Positions 12,530-24,441 of a stretch of DNA of 64,000 bases are shown here, in pieces; position 1 is the first letter of the stretch, and each line of letters starts with the position of its first letter. The notes under the pieces were generated by a model. It was not told the DNA's origin and did no database searches. It saw only the letters and a list, made by a program, of their open reading frames with translations. The translations under genes and the position numbers were made by a program. Origin of the DNA: Sapria himalayana. Taxonomy: Eukaryota > Streptophyta > Magnoliopsida > Malpighiales > Rafflesiaceae. Where the stretch lies: assembly GCA_029783825.1 (NCBI GenBank), contig JAREIK010000740.1, forward strand, positions 84,409 to 148,408, read 5' to 3'.

Positions 12530-13450
12530 TATAAAGAAAATAAATATCATTAAAGACTACGTGTTGTGAAATGTAAATCCAATTTGATGGTGGATCAAGA
12601 CATCTATAACATTTGTGTAAAAAATTATATCCTAAAAAAGAACAAGATACAACATTTTTTTGAAGATTTGTGCATGTTAGAGGTTTTTAAATGAATAAAG
12701 AAGAGCAACCAAAAACACATAAGATATAGTAACTTGGATGGTAGCTAAATAATTTAAAATATGGATAATTATTACCAATAAAAGATAGATGTATTCTATT
12801 AATATGATAAGACATAAGTAGCAATTAAGAAGGTATAAACCAGATTTTAAATGGACATTAGCATGGAAAACAATAGTCAAACTTATTTCTACAATATATC
12901 TATGGTTTATCTCACCTAATCACCGAATTCATTTTGTTCATGGGTATGAAAATATGATATTTATTTTATCCCATATTGAAGCAAATGATTTGAAAAATTA
13001 ATTGAAGAAAACTTATCTCCTCCATCATATTACAGTGTTTTTATCAAAAATTTTTTCATCAAACATTTGAAATTTTTGAAAACATGGGTAAAAATTAGAT
13101 TTGTATCTTAAAGGATATACACATATGTATTGGATAAAATCATCAATAAAAATAACATTGTATTAAAATTTATGTGTGGAAATAAGAATATTGGACCAAT
13201 TATATCACTGTGAATTTTTTCAAGATGAAAACTCGCAATAGGTTTTGATTTATTAAATAAACATTTGCAATATTTTCCAAGTTGATAATTAGTGTAAGGA
13301 GTATCCTTAACTATCCAATTGGAAATAGTAATAACTTTTTAATTTTCTAATTTTTTTAAAAAGGCATAATTAGGATGCATTAAACAAGCATACCAAATTT
13401 TTGAGTATCCTACTTGAGATTTTGTAATAATATAAATTTCAATTTTTTCA
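12530..13450 (-). pseudogene. Ty1/copia GAG-pre-integrase and integrase, broken
   Basis: Reading on the minus strand, IWYACLMHPNYAFLKKLEN resembles the WHxRLGHP(S)xxxLxxL segment of the GAG-pre-integrase domain. FHLEKIHSDIIGPIF is the start of the integrase core (normally LExIHSDxxGP, giving the first catalytic Asp). Further on, RYIVEISLTIVFHANVHLK, INRIHLSFIGNNYPYFKLF, YILCVFGCSSLF and FLGYNFLHKCYRCLD match the end of the integrase core and the conserved VFGC/FLGY/KGYRC region. Several stops and frame changes interrupt it. The order relative to the reverse transcriptase is that of copia, which distinguishes it from gypsy elements. Confidence 0.82.
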
Positions 13451-13469
13451 TGTTATAGGATAAAAAAAT

Positions 13470-13965
13470 TCTTATTTATGATAATTTGTCATTATCTACT
13501 GTATAGAGTCATTGATAACAAAAACTGAAAAAGTTAAATTCAAATAACAATCATTGTCATGAATAAGTTGACTAATAGCTAATAAATTTATTTTTTATCT
13601 CAAGAACTACTAAAACATCTTTAAAATTTAATTTATCATGATGAATGTTAAGAGATACATTACCAGTATAGTAAGTAATTAGTAATGCTTCTCTATCTCC
13701 GACAAGAATGCGATCATTACCAAAATAAGGTTTCAAAGTTTTTAATTTAATTCACATATGAGGATACTCAACTTTGTGAATAGCTGAATTTTAACTCATA
13801 ATTTTTCAAGGGAATCCATCTAGGTGAAGATGACATGATCATGGATGTGAATTTTAAATTATCATAACTTAGATTTTCTAGAATTTTTTGAGTTATGTGG
13901 AAATAAGTGTAAGTAATAATTTGTAATAATTCTTCCTTTCCTCCACCTATTTTTTTACAAATCAT
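13470..13965 (-). pseudogene. Copia gag/protease-region remnant
   Basis: The minus strand gives YFGNDRILVGDREALLITY, then NIHHDKLNFKDVLVVLEIKN and a SQLIHDNDC segment after one frame change. This is the pattern that follows the DSGA protease site in plant copia proteins (GNG..L.I...G, L.NVLHVP, SV.QL..D). The DSGA site itself is not readable. Further upstream (13,768-13,965) the frame is open but unrecognisable. It is the 5' part of the polyprotein whose remaining domains lie at 10,654-13,450. Confidence 0.62.
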
Positions 13966-14915
13966 ACTTTTAACATTTTTAATGCTCCTAGTAGATTGAA
14001 TAATCTAATCTCATATAATAATAACTTTCTAAAATGAGATATCATCTCGAGAGGAGATATTCCAAATATCATATGTGGCAAGATAGTAATGATGGATCCA
14101 ATGGATCTATAATGAATTCTATTTATTATTGATACACACTAGTTTCTTAATGAAAAAAAATATTATTCTTTGGGTTGATCAAAAGAAGACACAACCCACT
14201 GTGAGAAATAGGTTTAAAAATCATGTTCCATGAGATCTTGTGCCTATATATATATATATATCTCTCTATGGTAGGGGAGCCCTATAAAAATCTTCTACAC
14301 AAGTTATCAATGGAAATGACTATAGCCTGAGGGATGAAGAAGAGTAAAAACTAGTATCCTCAACAACTCTATCCTCTTTGTGACAGACAATAATTTTTCA
14401 GCCCATAGTTGTATTATAGAAGAGATCTCATGGACTAGAAAAGAATTGTGAAGTGATCAATCTACTTGATGATTATGGAACTCCCATAAATATAAAAGGA
14501 AGTTTGATGTGTGAGAAATCAGAATTATTAATGATCAATTCGTGGTGCTCAAGTTTTATCCCTCAAAAGAAGAAGTTTGATTTGGAGGGATTACCATGTA
14601 GTCCTGATGGTTCAGAAAATAATTGGACACTATCTAATAAGGAATGACTAGAATATCATTCTCTTTTTGAAAAAAAAAAGATGAAGATCATCTACATACA
14701 TAAGATGAGAAATTTATTGTTTAGTATATCTTGGATGGAATAAAAATATAGTATTTAGTGGTATAATTAAATTGTTTTGATACTTATTCCATAGCAATAA
14801 TAAAGATGTGGTGAAATAGTGGATCATCATAAGTTAGACCTTTTCTTTCCTTGAAAATAATCATGCATATTCCCATTTATCTTTAGGGAATAGTTAGTGG
14901 TTGAAATACACAGAT
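13966..14915. other. Stretch without recognisable gene
   Basis: AT-rich with a short TA run near 14,245. A plus-strand open frame at 14,453-14,647 (64 residues) has no motif I know, and neither strand shows a further copia domain. It may include the lost 5' end of the copia element or the 3' part of the LINE. Confidence 0.5.
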
Positions 14916-14919
14916 AAAA

Positions 14920-15650
14920 AATATTGATGATCTTGTACCAGAAGCCCAGTGCATGCAACATCTCAGTTATGAATATCTAATTTACCGTGTCAAAAATCTT
15001 TTGCAGGACAATCTTGATAAAACACCTAGGAGATATACTCTTCCATGTATATCTTCTAATGTTGAGCAAGAAGAAATTTATTCATTATTAACCTTACTTT
15101 ATATACCAAAGTTGGGTCAATAAAATCATCAACTATAGACTTGATTTATGAAATCATTAGTTTAAATATGATCTTGTTAATGACATTACAACAAGAAATC
15201 AATTTATAATCTTTAATAGTAGATGAATGATAAGATTTAAGAATTAAAACAATAAATGCATGATTGATATGTTCCAAGATTTTTCCATTAAGAATAAATG
15301 CTTATCATGTATTAGTAACATCTTATCTAATATATTCCTTTTGTGTTTACAAAATTTCAAAGAAATCCCATCAGACCCAAAGGATTTTAATTCCCCTGTA
15401 TTAAAAAGGGTAATTTCTATTTTTTCATAGAAAAATGATAAGACAATTTCATATACACTCAAGGGTCAAGATAATTCCAAACTTGACTACGTACAGCTAG
15501 ATAAGAGGGGGATTATATGTAGTCCCAAAAAATTTTGAATATTATTTGTGAATTTTAATGGCACTCCTCCTAAAGAGCTAGTAGGGTCCCCATTTCCATC
15601 GATGATAGAGACAATATAATTATTTAGCAACCTTGAGTTAATCATGGCAT
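14920..15650 (-). pseudogene. Plant LINE (non-LTR) reverse transcriptase fragment
   Basis: With frameshifts allowed, the minus strand reads the typical plant L1 order. RLLNNYIVSIIDGNGDPT is a linker. LKSFGSDGISLKFCKH corresponds to the LxxxKAPGPDGFxxxFF block. HAFIVLILKSYHSS-TIKDYKLISCCNVINKIIFKLM matches the xITLIPK...xxDFRPISLCNVxYKIIxKxL block. KDFDTVN, then FITEMLHALGF, matches KAYDxVxWxFL...L..LGF. Stops replace several conserved residues. No endonuclease domain or poly-A tail was found, so this is a truncated, long-dead insertion. The match is by motif order, not length. Confidence 0.75.
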
Positions 15651-16299
15651 GAAATGTAACACCCAAAAAAATGATTTGGGCAAATGAATAAGATAAATAT
15701 TGAGTTAAACCAAACTTGGGGTTTTCTAAGAAATTAAGAAATGATTAAATGATAATTGATAAATATTAAATGATATATGATTATATGGATAAATGTCAAG
15801 TGCAAATGAATATGTAAATATATAATTGAATATTATATGTTAAATAAAAAATTGACCAAATCCGAAAAATTAACTAATAGAAAAAGTACAAAATTTAAAT
15901 TTGGTAAATGAGGACCAAAGGGTCATATATGAATACATTTATATGTCTAAGTATGATTATGAGAAACTTAAAATGAAAATAAAATAAAATATGGGTTATA
16001 TTATATTCATATATTCTCATAATATATGAATATATTATGAGAAACTTGTTATCATCTAGACATATATAAGGTATAGAATAGATATGTCTAAAAAGTAAAT
16101 TAACTCATATTTAACAAACCAACCTATCACTTACCTCTATAATATTTGAATTAAAAAATTATCATCTTCAGATACTTCATAATCATAATTTCATTAAAAA
16201 AATACTTATTTTCTTAATATTCAAATACATTTTTTAATTAATCATAAATTTTACTTTTTAATTTTTATAGCTAATTAATCTCTAATCTAAATGTAAAAA
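15651..16299. other. AT-rich stretch without recognisable gene
   Basis: No coding signal was seen. An imperfect inverted repeat around ATATTCTCATAATATATGAATATATTATGAGAA-type sequence lies near 16,010-16,046. Confidence 0.5.
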
Positions 16300-16640
16300 G
16301 TTTTTATAGTTATACATATAGTATGATACAATTTTTTATAGTTATATATTATTATACATATAGTATATATAATTATAAATAATTATATATAATTAAACAT
16401 ATCGTTATATATAGATATATTCATACAAGTAGTTATATGTAGTTGAACATAAATATATACAAAGTTATAAACAAATATATAGATTTACATATATGTATAC
16501 ATATATTTATACATAATTACAAATATAGTCATATATAATTATATAGAGTTTTATATAGTTATACAAATATTTATATATAGGTATACACTTATAATTTAGT
16601 AGCAGATATAATAAATGAAGAGTTTTAGAATACTACAAAC
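16300..16640 (+). repeat. TAGTTATA array, part 1
   Basis: Repeats of TATAGTTATACATATAG with interspersed longer conserved pieces such as TAGATTTACATATATGTATACATA. The same longer pieces recur in the same order at 17.7-18.7, 25.4-26.9, 53.3-54.0 and 63.0-63.4 kb, and inverted at 58.6-59.9 kb. The array is therefore a higher-order repeat of roughly 540 bp rather than a simple microsatellite. Confidence 0.75.
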
Positions 16641-16739
16641 CTTGCAAATTATTGATTTAAAACAAACCATGCTAAATTCTGCTTCACTAAAAATACTATC
16701 TCATGATTTTGAAAACCTTAATGTCATAAATATATAATA

Positions 16740-17105
16740 CTATAATATATATGTACATTTATACTGTAGTATATATGTACATATATATTGATATATATTT
16801 ATATATATCAATATATTAGTATAGATGTATTCACTGATATATATGTATTTGTACATATATATAGGTATATATGTACAAGTATTTATATGCACATATATAC
16901 TAAGTAAATGTACATATACATTGTAATGTATATGTATATATATACGTGTATACATACACTATAGTATATATGTATATGTATATACATTTACACTGCAGTG
17001 TATATGTATAAATATGTAAATATATACAGGTAAATACTTATACATATATACAAGTATTACATATAATATATGAACATGTACACTATAGTGTACATGTACA
17101 TATAT
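16740..17105. repeat. TGTACATATATAC palindrome array
   Basis: A dense run of ATATGTACATATATAC and TATAGTGTACATG-type palindromic motifs, related to those at 7180-7350 and 48,945-49,145. The minus-strand open frame here (Tyr/Ile/Thr-rich) is a by-product of the repeat. Confidence 0.7.
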
Positions 17106-17278
17106 GCTCAATCAAGTTCCACGTGTAAAATCACTTGGCTACTCAATTATTGTTTTTGTTTAGATATCAAGTGAATAAGCAAAAAAAAACCTAGATGATA
17201 AGATATATCAAATAGAAATGCATAATAGTCTATTGAAGTTCATAATTCAACCATGAAAGAAACATAATAGCAAATCTA

Positions 17279-17711
17279 AATGATTACAAGTTTCAAATTT
17301 TATGAATATTTTTTCAGTATTCATTAGTTAAATAAAGAAAAAGAAGAAAGTATGTGATAGCTATCATCCAAATCATACATGATGTTTGAGGTAGTTTGCA
17401 TTGATCCATAGCTCAAATACCTCATTTTAAGCAGCAGCAAACTCATGAGATTTGTATGATTTCATTACTAACTCATGTAACTATCCCAGAGTGTACCCAA
17501 TGAACTGAGGGTGTAAATTGTTAAACAAATTGGAGCTTATATTACTCTCATTAATATAAAAATATTGTGAAATGATTACAAGTCACAAATTTTATGAATA
17601 TTTTATAAGCATTCTTTAGTTTTATAAGGAAAAAGAAAATAACACATGATAACTATCATCCAAATCATACATGATTTCTGAGGTTGTTTTGCATTGATCC
17701 ATAGCTCAAAG
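17279..17711 (+). repeat. 140-bp direct repeat pair
   Basis: 17,279-17,418 and 17,571-17,711 share a common sequence beginning AATGATTACAAGT and ending CATTGATCCATAGCTCAAA, diverged at scattered positions. The 150-bp spacer contains nothing recognisable. The second copy ends exactly where the next TAGTTATA array begins. Confidence 0.8.
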
Positions 17712-18730
17712 AAATTATAAGTAGTTATACATAAATGTATACAAAGTTATAAACAAATAATAGATTTACATATATGTATACATAGTTAAAAATATAGTTA
17801 TATTTAATTATATATAGTTTTATTTAGTTTTACAAATATTTATATTTAGTTATACACATATAATAAAACATAATGTTGTATATTGTTATACATGTAATTA
17901 TAAATATAGTTACATGTGGTTATACATATAGTTACATGTGATTATACATATAGTTACACATACAGTTATACTTATATTTATACATGTAGGTATATATATT
18001 TATTCTTATAATTTTATATATTTAAACATATAGTTATGTATAGGTATAGATATAGTAAAACACATATTTATATACTAATATATACAAATGTATATTAAAT
18101 ATAAGTTGTAAATTATATATTTAAATAAAATTATGTATACAGCTTTTATAGTTACACATATAATAAGAAATAATTATTTATAGTTATATGTTATTATACA
18201 TATAGTATATATAGCTATAAATATTTTTATATAGTTAAACATATACTTATATATAGATATATTTATACAAATAGTTATACATTATATATAAAGTTATAAA
18301 TAAATATATAGATTTACATATATGTATACATAGTTACAAATATAGTTATATTTAATTATATAGAGTGTTATATAGTTATACAAATATTTATATATAGTTA
18401 TACAAATATTTGTGTATAGTTATATACATATAGTTAAACATAATGTTGTACGTTATTATACATGTTATTATAAATATAGTTAAATGTGGTTATACATATA
18501 GTTAAACATATAGTTATACTTATATTTATACATGTAGGTATATATATATTTTTTATATACTTTTATATATGTATAAATATAGTTATCTATAGGTATATAT
18601 ATATGGTAAAATACATTTTTATATACTAATATATAAAAATGTATATTAGATAAATGTTGTTAATTATATTTTTAATAATAATTTTGTATAATATTTTATA
18701 GTTATATATATAGTCAACGACAATTATTTA
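17712..18730 (+). repeat. TAGTTATA array, part 2
   Basis: Two successive higher-order units begin near 17,710 and 18,250, a spacing of about 540 bp. Each contains the TAGATTTACATATATGTATACATAG marker. The array ends where the ARF 3' flank begins on the minus strand. Confidence 0.75.
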
Positions 18731-18751
18731 TCATTATATGTTCTTATACCT

Positions 18752-19432
18752 TTGAAATCTAACCACAAAAAGACAAAATAGAAAACAAACAAGTTCAGCT
18801 TACAACAGATCAGAACAAAGTAAATGCGGTCTTGTATTTCAGGCATGCATTATATTCAATATAAATACAATTTGAATCCCCCTAGAAATAGATGATGTCA
18901 TCCACATAACAGAACAAAACTCAAGCAAAATAGGCAAAGATTTGATCTACATCCAGATATGTCAACAAAGTTTGTATCGTCCTGCTAAAATTGTTTATGA
19001 CTTGCTGGGAATGTAATTGGAAAGCCAATTAAGACCATCATAGAGGCCCTCGCCAAAGGTAGCATAGGTGCTCTGAATGTGCCAATGGAGTTGGTGAAGA
19101 GAGTCAAGTCCTAGCTTGTCTGTAATTTTAGCCGCATTCATTATATTGGGAAGATCTTGCTTATTGGTAAACACCAACAAAACAGCATCTTGAAGCTTTT
19201 CCTTGTTTAGCATCCTATGCAACTCATCTCTGGCTTCAACAACTTGATCTCTGTCATTGTTGTCCACCACAAATATGATACCTTGGGTATTTTGGAAGTA
19301 ATCCCTCCAGAAAGGATGAATATTGTCTTGACCCCCAACATCCCACACAATGAAATTGATGTTTTTGAATCCAACGTCTCTACATTAACGACAATAGAAT
19401 AAATTGTGGTGACAATATTATTTAAACAATTT
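18752..19432 (-). pseudogene. ADP-ribosylation factor (ARF1-like) fragment within a CACTA element
   Basis: The minus strand from 19,348 to the stop at 18,995 reads as one uninterrupted ARF frame from the interswitch region to the C-terminus. It contains the G3 box [19 protein letters not shown], the G4 box NKQD and [12 protein letters not shown], and ends [13 protein letters not shown]. ARFs are small GTPases of Golgi vesicle traffic. Upstream, after a 1-bp frameshift near 19,370, IVTTI and NVET can still be read, with the switch I PTIGF altered to YSIVV. The P-loop (GLDAAGKT) and N-terminal helix are absent and the G5 Cys is changed to Tyr, so it cannot be a working GTPase. The readable part shows no intron, suggesting a processed copy. 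About 240 bp of 3' flank follow before the TAGTTATA array. It lies on the same strand as the Transposase_24 gene, 220 bp downstream. Confidence 0.88.
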
Positions 19433-19654
19433 ATAGTATTGAATGAAAATGTAACTCCATGGTATGTAGTATTGAATGAACCTTATCATTGCAAGTAGTA
19501 CTCTGATCAAATTTTGGGGTAAAGTATTATAGATGTGAGAATATTAGTATCTTGCAAAAATATTATAGATATACAAAAAATAAACTAATTATTTTGCATT
19601 CCAAATAACTTTCAAATTGTATTGTAGTATAATAAAATGTTATAAATATAATAG

Positions 19655-20957
19655 ATTTTTACAGCAATCATCTGAGTCTTATTGTCAACAAAGTGACCAT
19701 CCACTTTCTTCACATACATCTTCTTAAAAATCTCATAAAATTGGGATCTCAACCCAATTATCCAACCTAGAATATGTATTTATTAAGTTATAAAATAACA
19801 AATGATCAAAAATTTTAACAAAATTTATAAAACCATGCATATATTTGATTTATTATACTATTAGGACAACCACTAAATATATAAATGTTTACAATTTTAA
19901 AATTGTACCAAATCTTGAGCGTGCTCAATGCTCGACTTCAACCATCTTGTGTGTCAATAGTTTCCTCTACCTTGTCCAGCAACCTCACTTCGTTGATTTT
20001 TGCTGGCAATATCTGATTTTTTTTTCACAACTGGCTCCTCCTAATACTTAAGCCACTCAGGCTAGTCATCATCGGATATAAAATCAAGCCTTTCTTACAT
20101 ATTATTCAATTTATGGACAAAATCAAAATACTGTTGATTAGCTTTGATCTCCCATAATAAATTTATCTCTACATCAAATTTGAGTGCCCATGTGTACTTA
20201 TTCTTTATATAAAAAAATCACAAAAGAATTTATATTAACAATAAAATTTTATTATTTGCTGCTTGAATAATAACCAACATAATAGTTAAGTAATTTGATA
20301 ATTATTTTTCAATGTGTTTGTTTTGTTATTTTTACCTAAATGTCATTAAAATAGGACTCTTTTGTTGATTCAGAAACTTTTTTCATGGAGAACGCTTTAG
20401 AATCATTCATTTTCTTGAAATACTTTGTAATTATAGTCGAACACTTATGAGATGGAATAAAACTATAGAAATAAATAAATAACATAGAAAACATGCAAAT
20501 CATACCTATATATTTAAAAAAAGCCACTGACAGTAACATCAGATTTTTTTTTCAAGTCATATTTACATATTTTTTTACATCCCATCCATAATCTCAATTA
20601 CTAACTTAGACTGACTGTAGAGGAAGGCACAGCATTTGATGATGTCATTGGTTTTGTTAATGGGGAAACTATCGGTCTAAAATGTGGTGTAGAAGATAGA
20701 GATAGATCAAAAGTGTGTGCAGGAAGCATAATGGATGGTGGGCTTATATCTGATAAAGGTAATAGTAGAGGTCTCAATGATGGTGATGCTGATAGAAATG
20801 GAGATGGTGATTATGATGTTGAAGTCTGGATATGGTGGATATGAAATTGTACTGATTTTGTAACATGATGTAACATACTAGATGAATTTGGTTCATTTTT
20901 GCATCCATGTCCAACTCCACCATGGCCACATCTTTTATGCGCCATCTGCTGTACAAA
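19655..20957 (-). pseudogene. Transposase_24-type (Ptta/En-Spm) CACTA gene, degenerate
   Basis: Four segments on the minus strand, separated by intron-like DNA, match the plant Transposase_24 family in order. (1) Near 20,945-20,824: an N-terminal stretch starting MAHKRCGHGGVGHG, then Ser/Pro-rich reading to about 20,600. (2) 20,460-20,336: SHKCSTIITKYFKK and STKESYFNDI. (3) 20,220-19,905: KYTWALKFDVEINLLWE, then WLKYWEEPVVKKKSDIASKN with the conserved W..YW..P..KKKS signature. (4) 19,780-19,655: RSQFYEIFKKMYVKKVDGHF followed by VDNKTQMIA. Such proteins are the second, DNA-binding gene of many plant CACTA elements. Stops occur in segments 1 and 3. It follows the TNP2-like gene on the same strand, as expected for one element. 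Confidence 0.75.
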
Positions 20958-21119
20958 ATAAAACATAGAAAAAATAATACAGATATGATGAACAAGCATG
21001 CATTTTAGAATAAAACACACCGATAGATTTCAACAAAATATACAAACTCTTTGATAGTTTAATATTACAATACAATTATAACAGTTTAATTATTGGCATC
21101 ACTGTCATCCTCCAATGGA

Positions 21120-21747
21120 TTGTCTGATATTTTCTCTAATTTTGATAAAGTTCAAACTCTTCTTCAGATAGAATTTGATCATCTTCAATTTCTATTAGGC
21201 CACTATTTGAGTAACGTAAATTTTCTAGATATTCATCTACATGCACAGGCTAAATATTATTTATGTCATCTTCCTAGAATACTGGTGCAATATCTAAGTC
21301 TACACTTCTTTGTTGTGATGTTGGTACTTCAAAATTTGATCGGGCTTTGATTTTGCAAATCACGCACCAATTACTCTTATCACGAGATAAACTCTGATAT
21401 GTACAATAATATACTTGAGTGGCTTGAACTACCATAATAAATGGTTCATATCAATTATATCTTCATTTATGGTTAACATCTACTAACTTATAATCTGAAT
21501 GAATCTTTGTGCTCACATTTCATGTAGGATTAAACAACTCGCACTTTAATAATACAATCCTGTTATTTTTGAGTCCAGGATACTCTAACTCAATAACTTG
21601 TTTGAGTTGACCATGATAATTAAAATCATCTACACTATAACATGAGCCTTTAATGCATACACCAATATTCATTGTTGTTTCAGAAGAACCATGCTTGATT
21701 GTGTTAAAATTATATCCATTGATAAAATACCCAAGATAGGTTGTCAC
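21120..21747 (-). pseudogene. CACTA transposase C-terminus (DUF4216 domain)
   Basis: The minus strand from 21,747 to 21,520 reads GYFINGYNFNTI, NIGVCIKGSCY, DDFNYHGQLKQVIELEY and IVLLKCELFNPT. This is the DUF4216 pattern (YGY.F.T, N.GV.V, YYG...I.EL.Y, V.LFKC.W). Further on, after stops, come KIHSDYKLVDVNHK, FIMVVQATQVYYC and NWCVICKIKARSNFEVP, which end the domain (PFI.A.QA.QVYY, W..V...K.R...). An acidic tail rich in Glu/Asp (near 21,240-21,130) follows. It is the C-terminal part of the same gene as the next two entries. Confidence 0.78.
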
Positions 21748-22084
21748 AAATCTAAATGGGCTTTTACTTAGATTCTAAATGAAAATATTTGAATTTCCAT
21801 TTGAAGGATCAATTGTCTGTGATATAAATTTTAAAAATGATATTAACAAATAAAAGATACTAATAAATTAAAATTTTTTAAAAATTTAAAACTTAATAAT
21901 TCTCGCATAATTTTTGAACCAATTCACAAATTTAGTTTCTAATATATAATCGACATAATTGCTGGAAATTACTGGTTGCCTATATTTTAATTGCTCAACA
22001 TAAATAATGCATAAATATAAAAAGAGAGAATAAAATGTATATCAATTTTTAATAATTCCTATTAAAGATAAAATTAAAATATGA

Positions 22085-22436
22085 TTAAACTTGCAACCAT
22101 TTTGGGTATAAATACTCAATATATGGTGCAACCTCCTCACAATTAAGTAAAACGTAGCTCCGAGTTGCTTTGTACTCTTCATCTATCATACATATTTTTA
22201 TTGCTCTTCGAAATGATCTTCCAGGGTGCTTGAAGATAGATAGTTTGTCTACATAATCACCTTCTACCATCACATGACCTTCATCATTACGAGGCACATT
22301 TCTATTCTTTGTATTGACATGATTCTCAAAATAATAAGAACAAAATGATGATACTTCTTCTACTAGATATGCATTACAAATTGAACCTTCAACTTTTGTC
22401 TTGTTTCTAACATTCAATTTCAACTTACGAAGATAC
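22085..22436 (-). pseudogene. CACTA transposase DUF4218 domain
   Basis: The open minus-strand frame starts YLRKLKLNVRNKTKVEGS, then ICNAYLVEEVSSFCSYYFE, corresponding to the DUF4218 block RYLRKLKxxVRNKAxPEGSI..AY...E...FCS.YF. It ends YVLLNCEEVAPYIEYL (normally YIL.NC.EV.PY...). It lies immediately downstream of the truncated Transposase_21 part. The segment that should join them (about 120-150 residues from CVD.KN through the P.ERYL motif) is missing. In its place is an 85-bp AT-rich piece at 22,437-22,521 bounded by GT and AG on the minus strand. Confidence 0.8.
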
Positions 22437-22521
22437 CTACAACCACAATGTTAGGTTTTAATTATATTAAATTATAATATTACTTTATGTATGAAATAAT
22501 AAAACACAGCAAATTATCTAC

Positions 22522-24441
22522 CCATATTTGACACATATCCATCAGGGAATTTTAAATTTTTAACCCATTCACACAATATCTATCTTGCCTTCTTATCAAG
22601 TGTGTAGCGAACTTTAGGGAATTTTTTTTGTTGCCTCATTCAGATTAAATTTAGGACACCAACATTAATCATTCAACTCTTGTCTTGATTTTAAAGTGTC
22701 TTTTATTTTTCCATCTACATTAAAGACAGTGTTGAAAATATTATCAAACACAATTTCTTCAATATGCATTACATCTAAATTATGACAAATTATATAGGAA
22801 TTCCAATAGGGAAAGTCCCAAAATATACTACGTTTACTACATCCAAATATTTTTCCTATTGGTCCATTACTTCCAGTAGCATCCTTTTTAGTTACCTTTT
22901 TTAAACCCAAACTCTATATCTATTTCATAATATCATCTCCTGGATGAACTACTTGTGCAACTGTCATAACATTTTTATTTTTTTGAAATGTTGTTCTATT
23001 TCTTTGAAATGGATGATTCATATGTTGAAACTTACGATGGTTATCAAACTATGACTATTTACAACTAAATTTGAGGGTAAATACATCATAATTTTTCATG
23101 CAAAGTGGGCATGAGAATCATCCTATAGTACTCCAGCCAAACAACATTGAATATGCAAAAATATCACTTACTGTCCACATAAGGGTCACCCACATAAAGA
23201 AAATTTTCTTCTTTGAGATATCATATGTATTCACACCAACATTCCACAAATGATTTAACTATACATTAAGAGGCTGTATGAAAACATCCAGCATGTCCTT
23301 CGGATTTTTTGGCCGTGGAACCACTTTTGAAAAAAAACATATATTGCTCCTTCATACACAACCATAGAGGCAAGTTATAATGTGCCACTAACTTGTCATG
23401 TTGAATACTATTGTCCAGATTGCTCGAATGGTTGAAATCCATCTATGTAGAGACCCAATCTCACTTTTGGACTTTCAGCTACAAAATCTTGATGTATAAA
23501 AATTTAAATGCTTCCAAGCAAGTAAATCTGATGGATGGCGCATTAACCCTTCTTCAACCTCATACTCAGAATGCCACCTCATATCATTGCTATATCATTT
23601 GATGCATATAGTATGAGTAATCGAGGAATTAATAAAAAATAATACATCTTTTTTAATGCAACTTTCATTTTCTGTCGTGTATCTACAACACGAAATGCCT
23701 TCTTAAATCAAGGATAATCACAAAACTTACCGCTAATTAAATCACTATCACCACCCCAATATAAAATACATCCATTGAAAAAACAATCAAATTTTTCCAC
23801 TGGTAGACCCATTCTTCGTAGTAACTTCATAGTGTTGTAAAAGTTATTAGTGATCAAATTATTATCCGGAACAATCTCCTTCATCAGTTTTGACACTTGA
23901 TCAAATAATTTTTCAAACATATGATTTTCTAACTTAATGCTCATAAGTCGAGCCACAAATAACAATTGAAAATGTATTTTACAACTAGGCTACAACACTT
24001 TATCTGCAGCTTTAAGTATTTCATAAAATTTATGAGCTTCATGATTAGGTGGTTCGTCCACGTAATCCTTATTGAAGTCAGCATCAACAGCTTCCATGAT
24101 CATTCTATGGTATGCGTTTGATACTTCTTCACCACAAGCAAATGATTCAAAATCCTCATTTTGATCAATGTTCAGAGCCATTGTACTTTCCCCATTATAA
24201 ATCCAATCAAAATAGTTTGGCACAAAGCCATATTTATCCAAATGGTATCTTATAGTGTTTGCATCACGAAAAGGGATATTCTAACACTTGTGATGATTAC
24301 TTGGACACTTAATTTTTTCTCTATCTATCCATCTCGATTGAATACATGGAAAATTAATGGAAGTTTTAAGCCACTCAAAAAATCTTTATTCAAAATTACA
24401 TTAATAAACCTTTAGTACATTCACTTATGATATGAACTCAT
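22522..24441 (-). pseudogene. CACTA TNP2-like transposase, Transposase_21 part (copy A)
   Basis: The presumed start is an ATG at 24,441 (MSSYHK) followed by two nonsense codons. Recognisable blocks in order are FLSGLKLPLIFH; FRDANTIRYHLDKYGFVPNY and FDWIYNGES; HRMIMEAVDADFNKDY; LLRRMGLPVEKFDCFFNGC and ILYWGGDSDLISGKFC (the CMIYW...C..C motif); RFKKAFRVVDTRQK-like; MPLWLCMKE with PKNPKDMLDVF; and SNGPIGKIFG, FWDFPYWNS, HNLDVMHIE and NVFDNIF-like. These are the hallmarks of plant CACTA transposases, which bind the TIRs and cut and rejoin the element. Many stops and frame changes make it inactive. Copy B at 60,936-62,935 is the inverted, diverged counterpart and differs by different lesions. Confidence 0.9.

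Noticed and set aside
19217..19402. Plus-strand frame opposite the ARF fragment
   Set aside because: It is a shadow of the ARF reading frame, which has clear GTPase motifs on the minus strand.
20774..20995. His-rich minus-strand frame (C-terminal His run)
   Set aside because: It overlaps, in another frame, the more plausible MAHKRCGHGG start of the Transposase_24 gene. The His run comes from CATCAC repeats.
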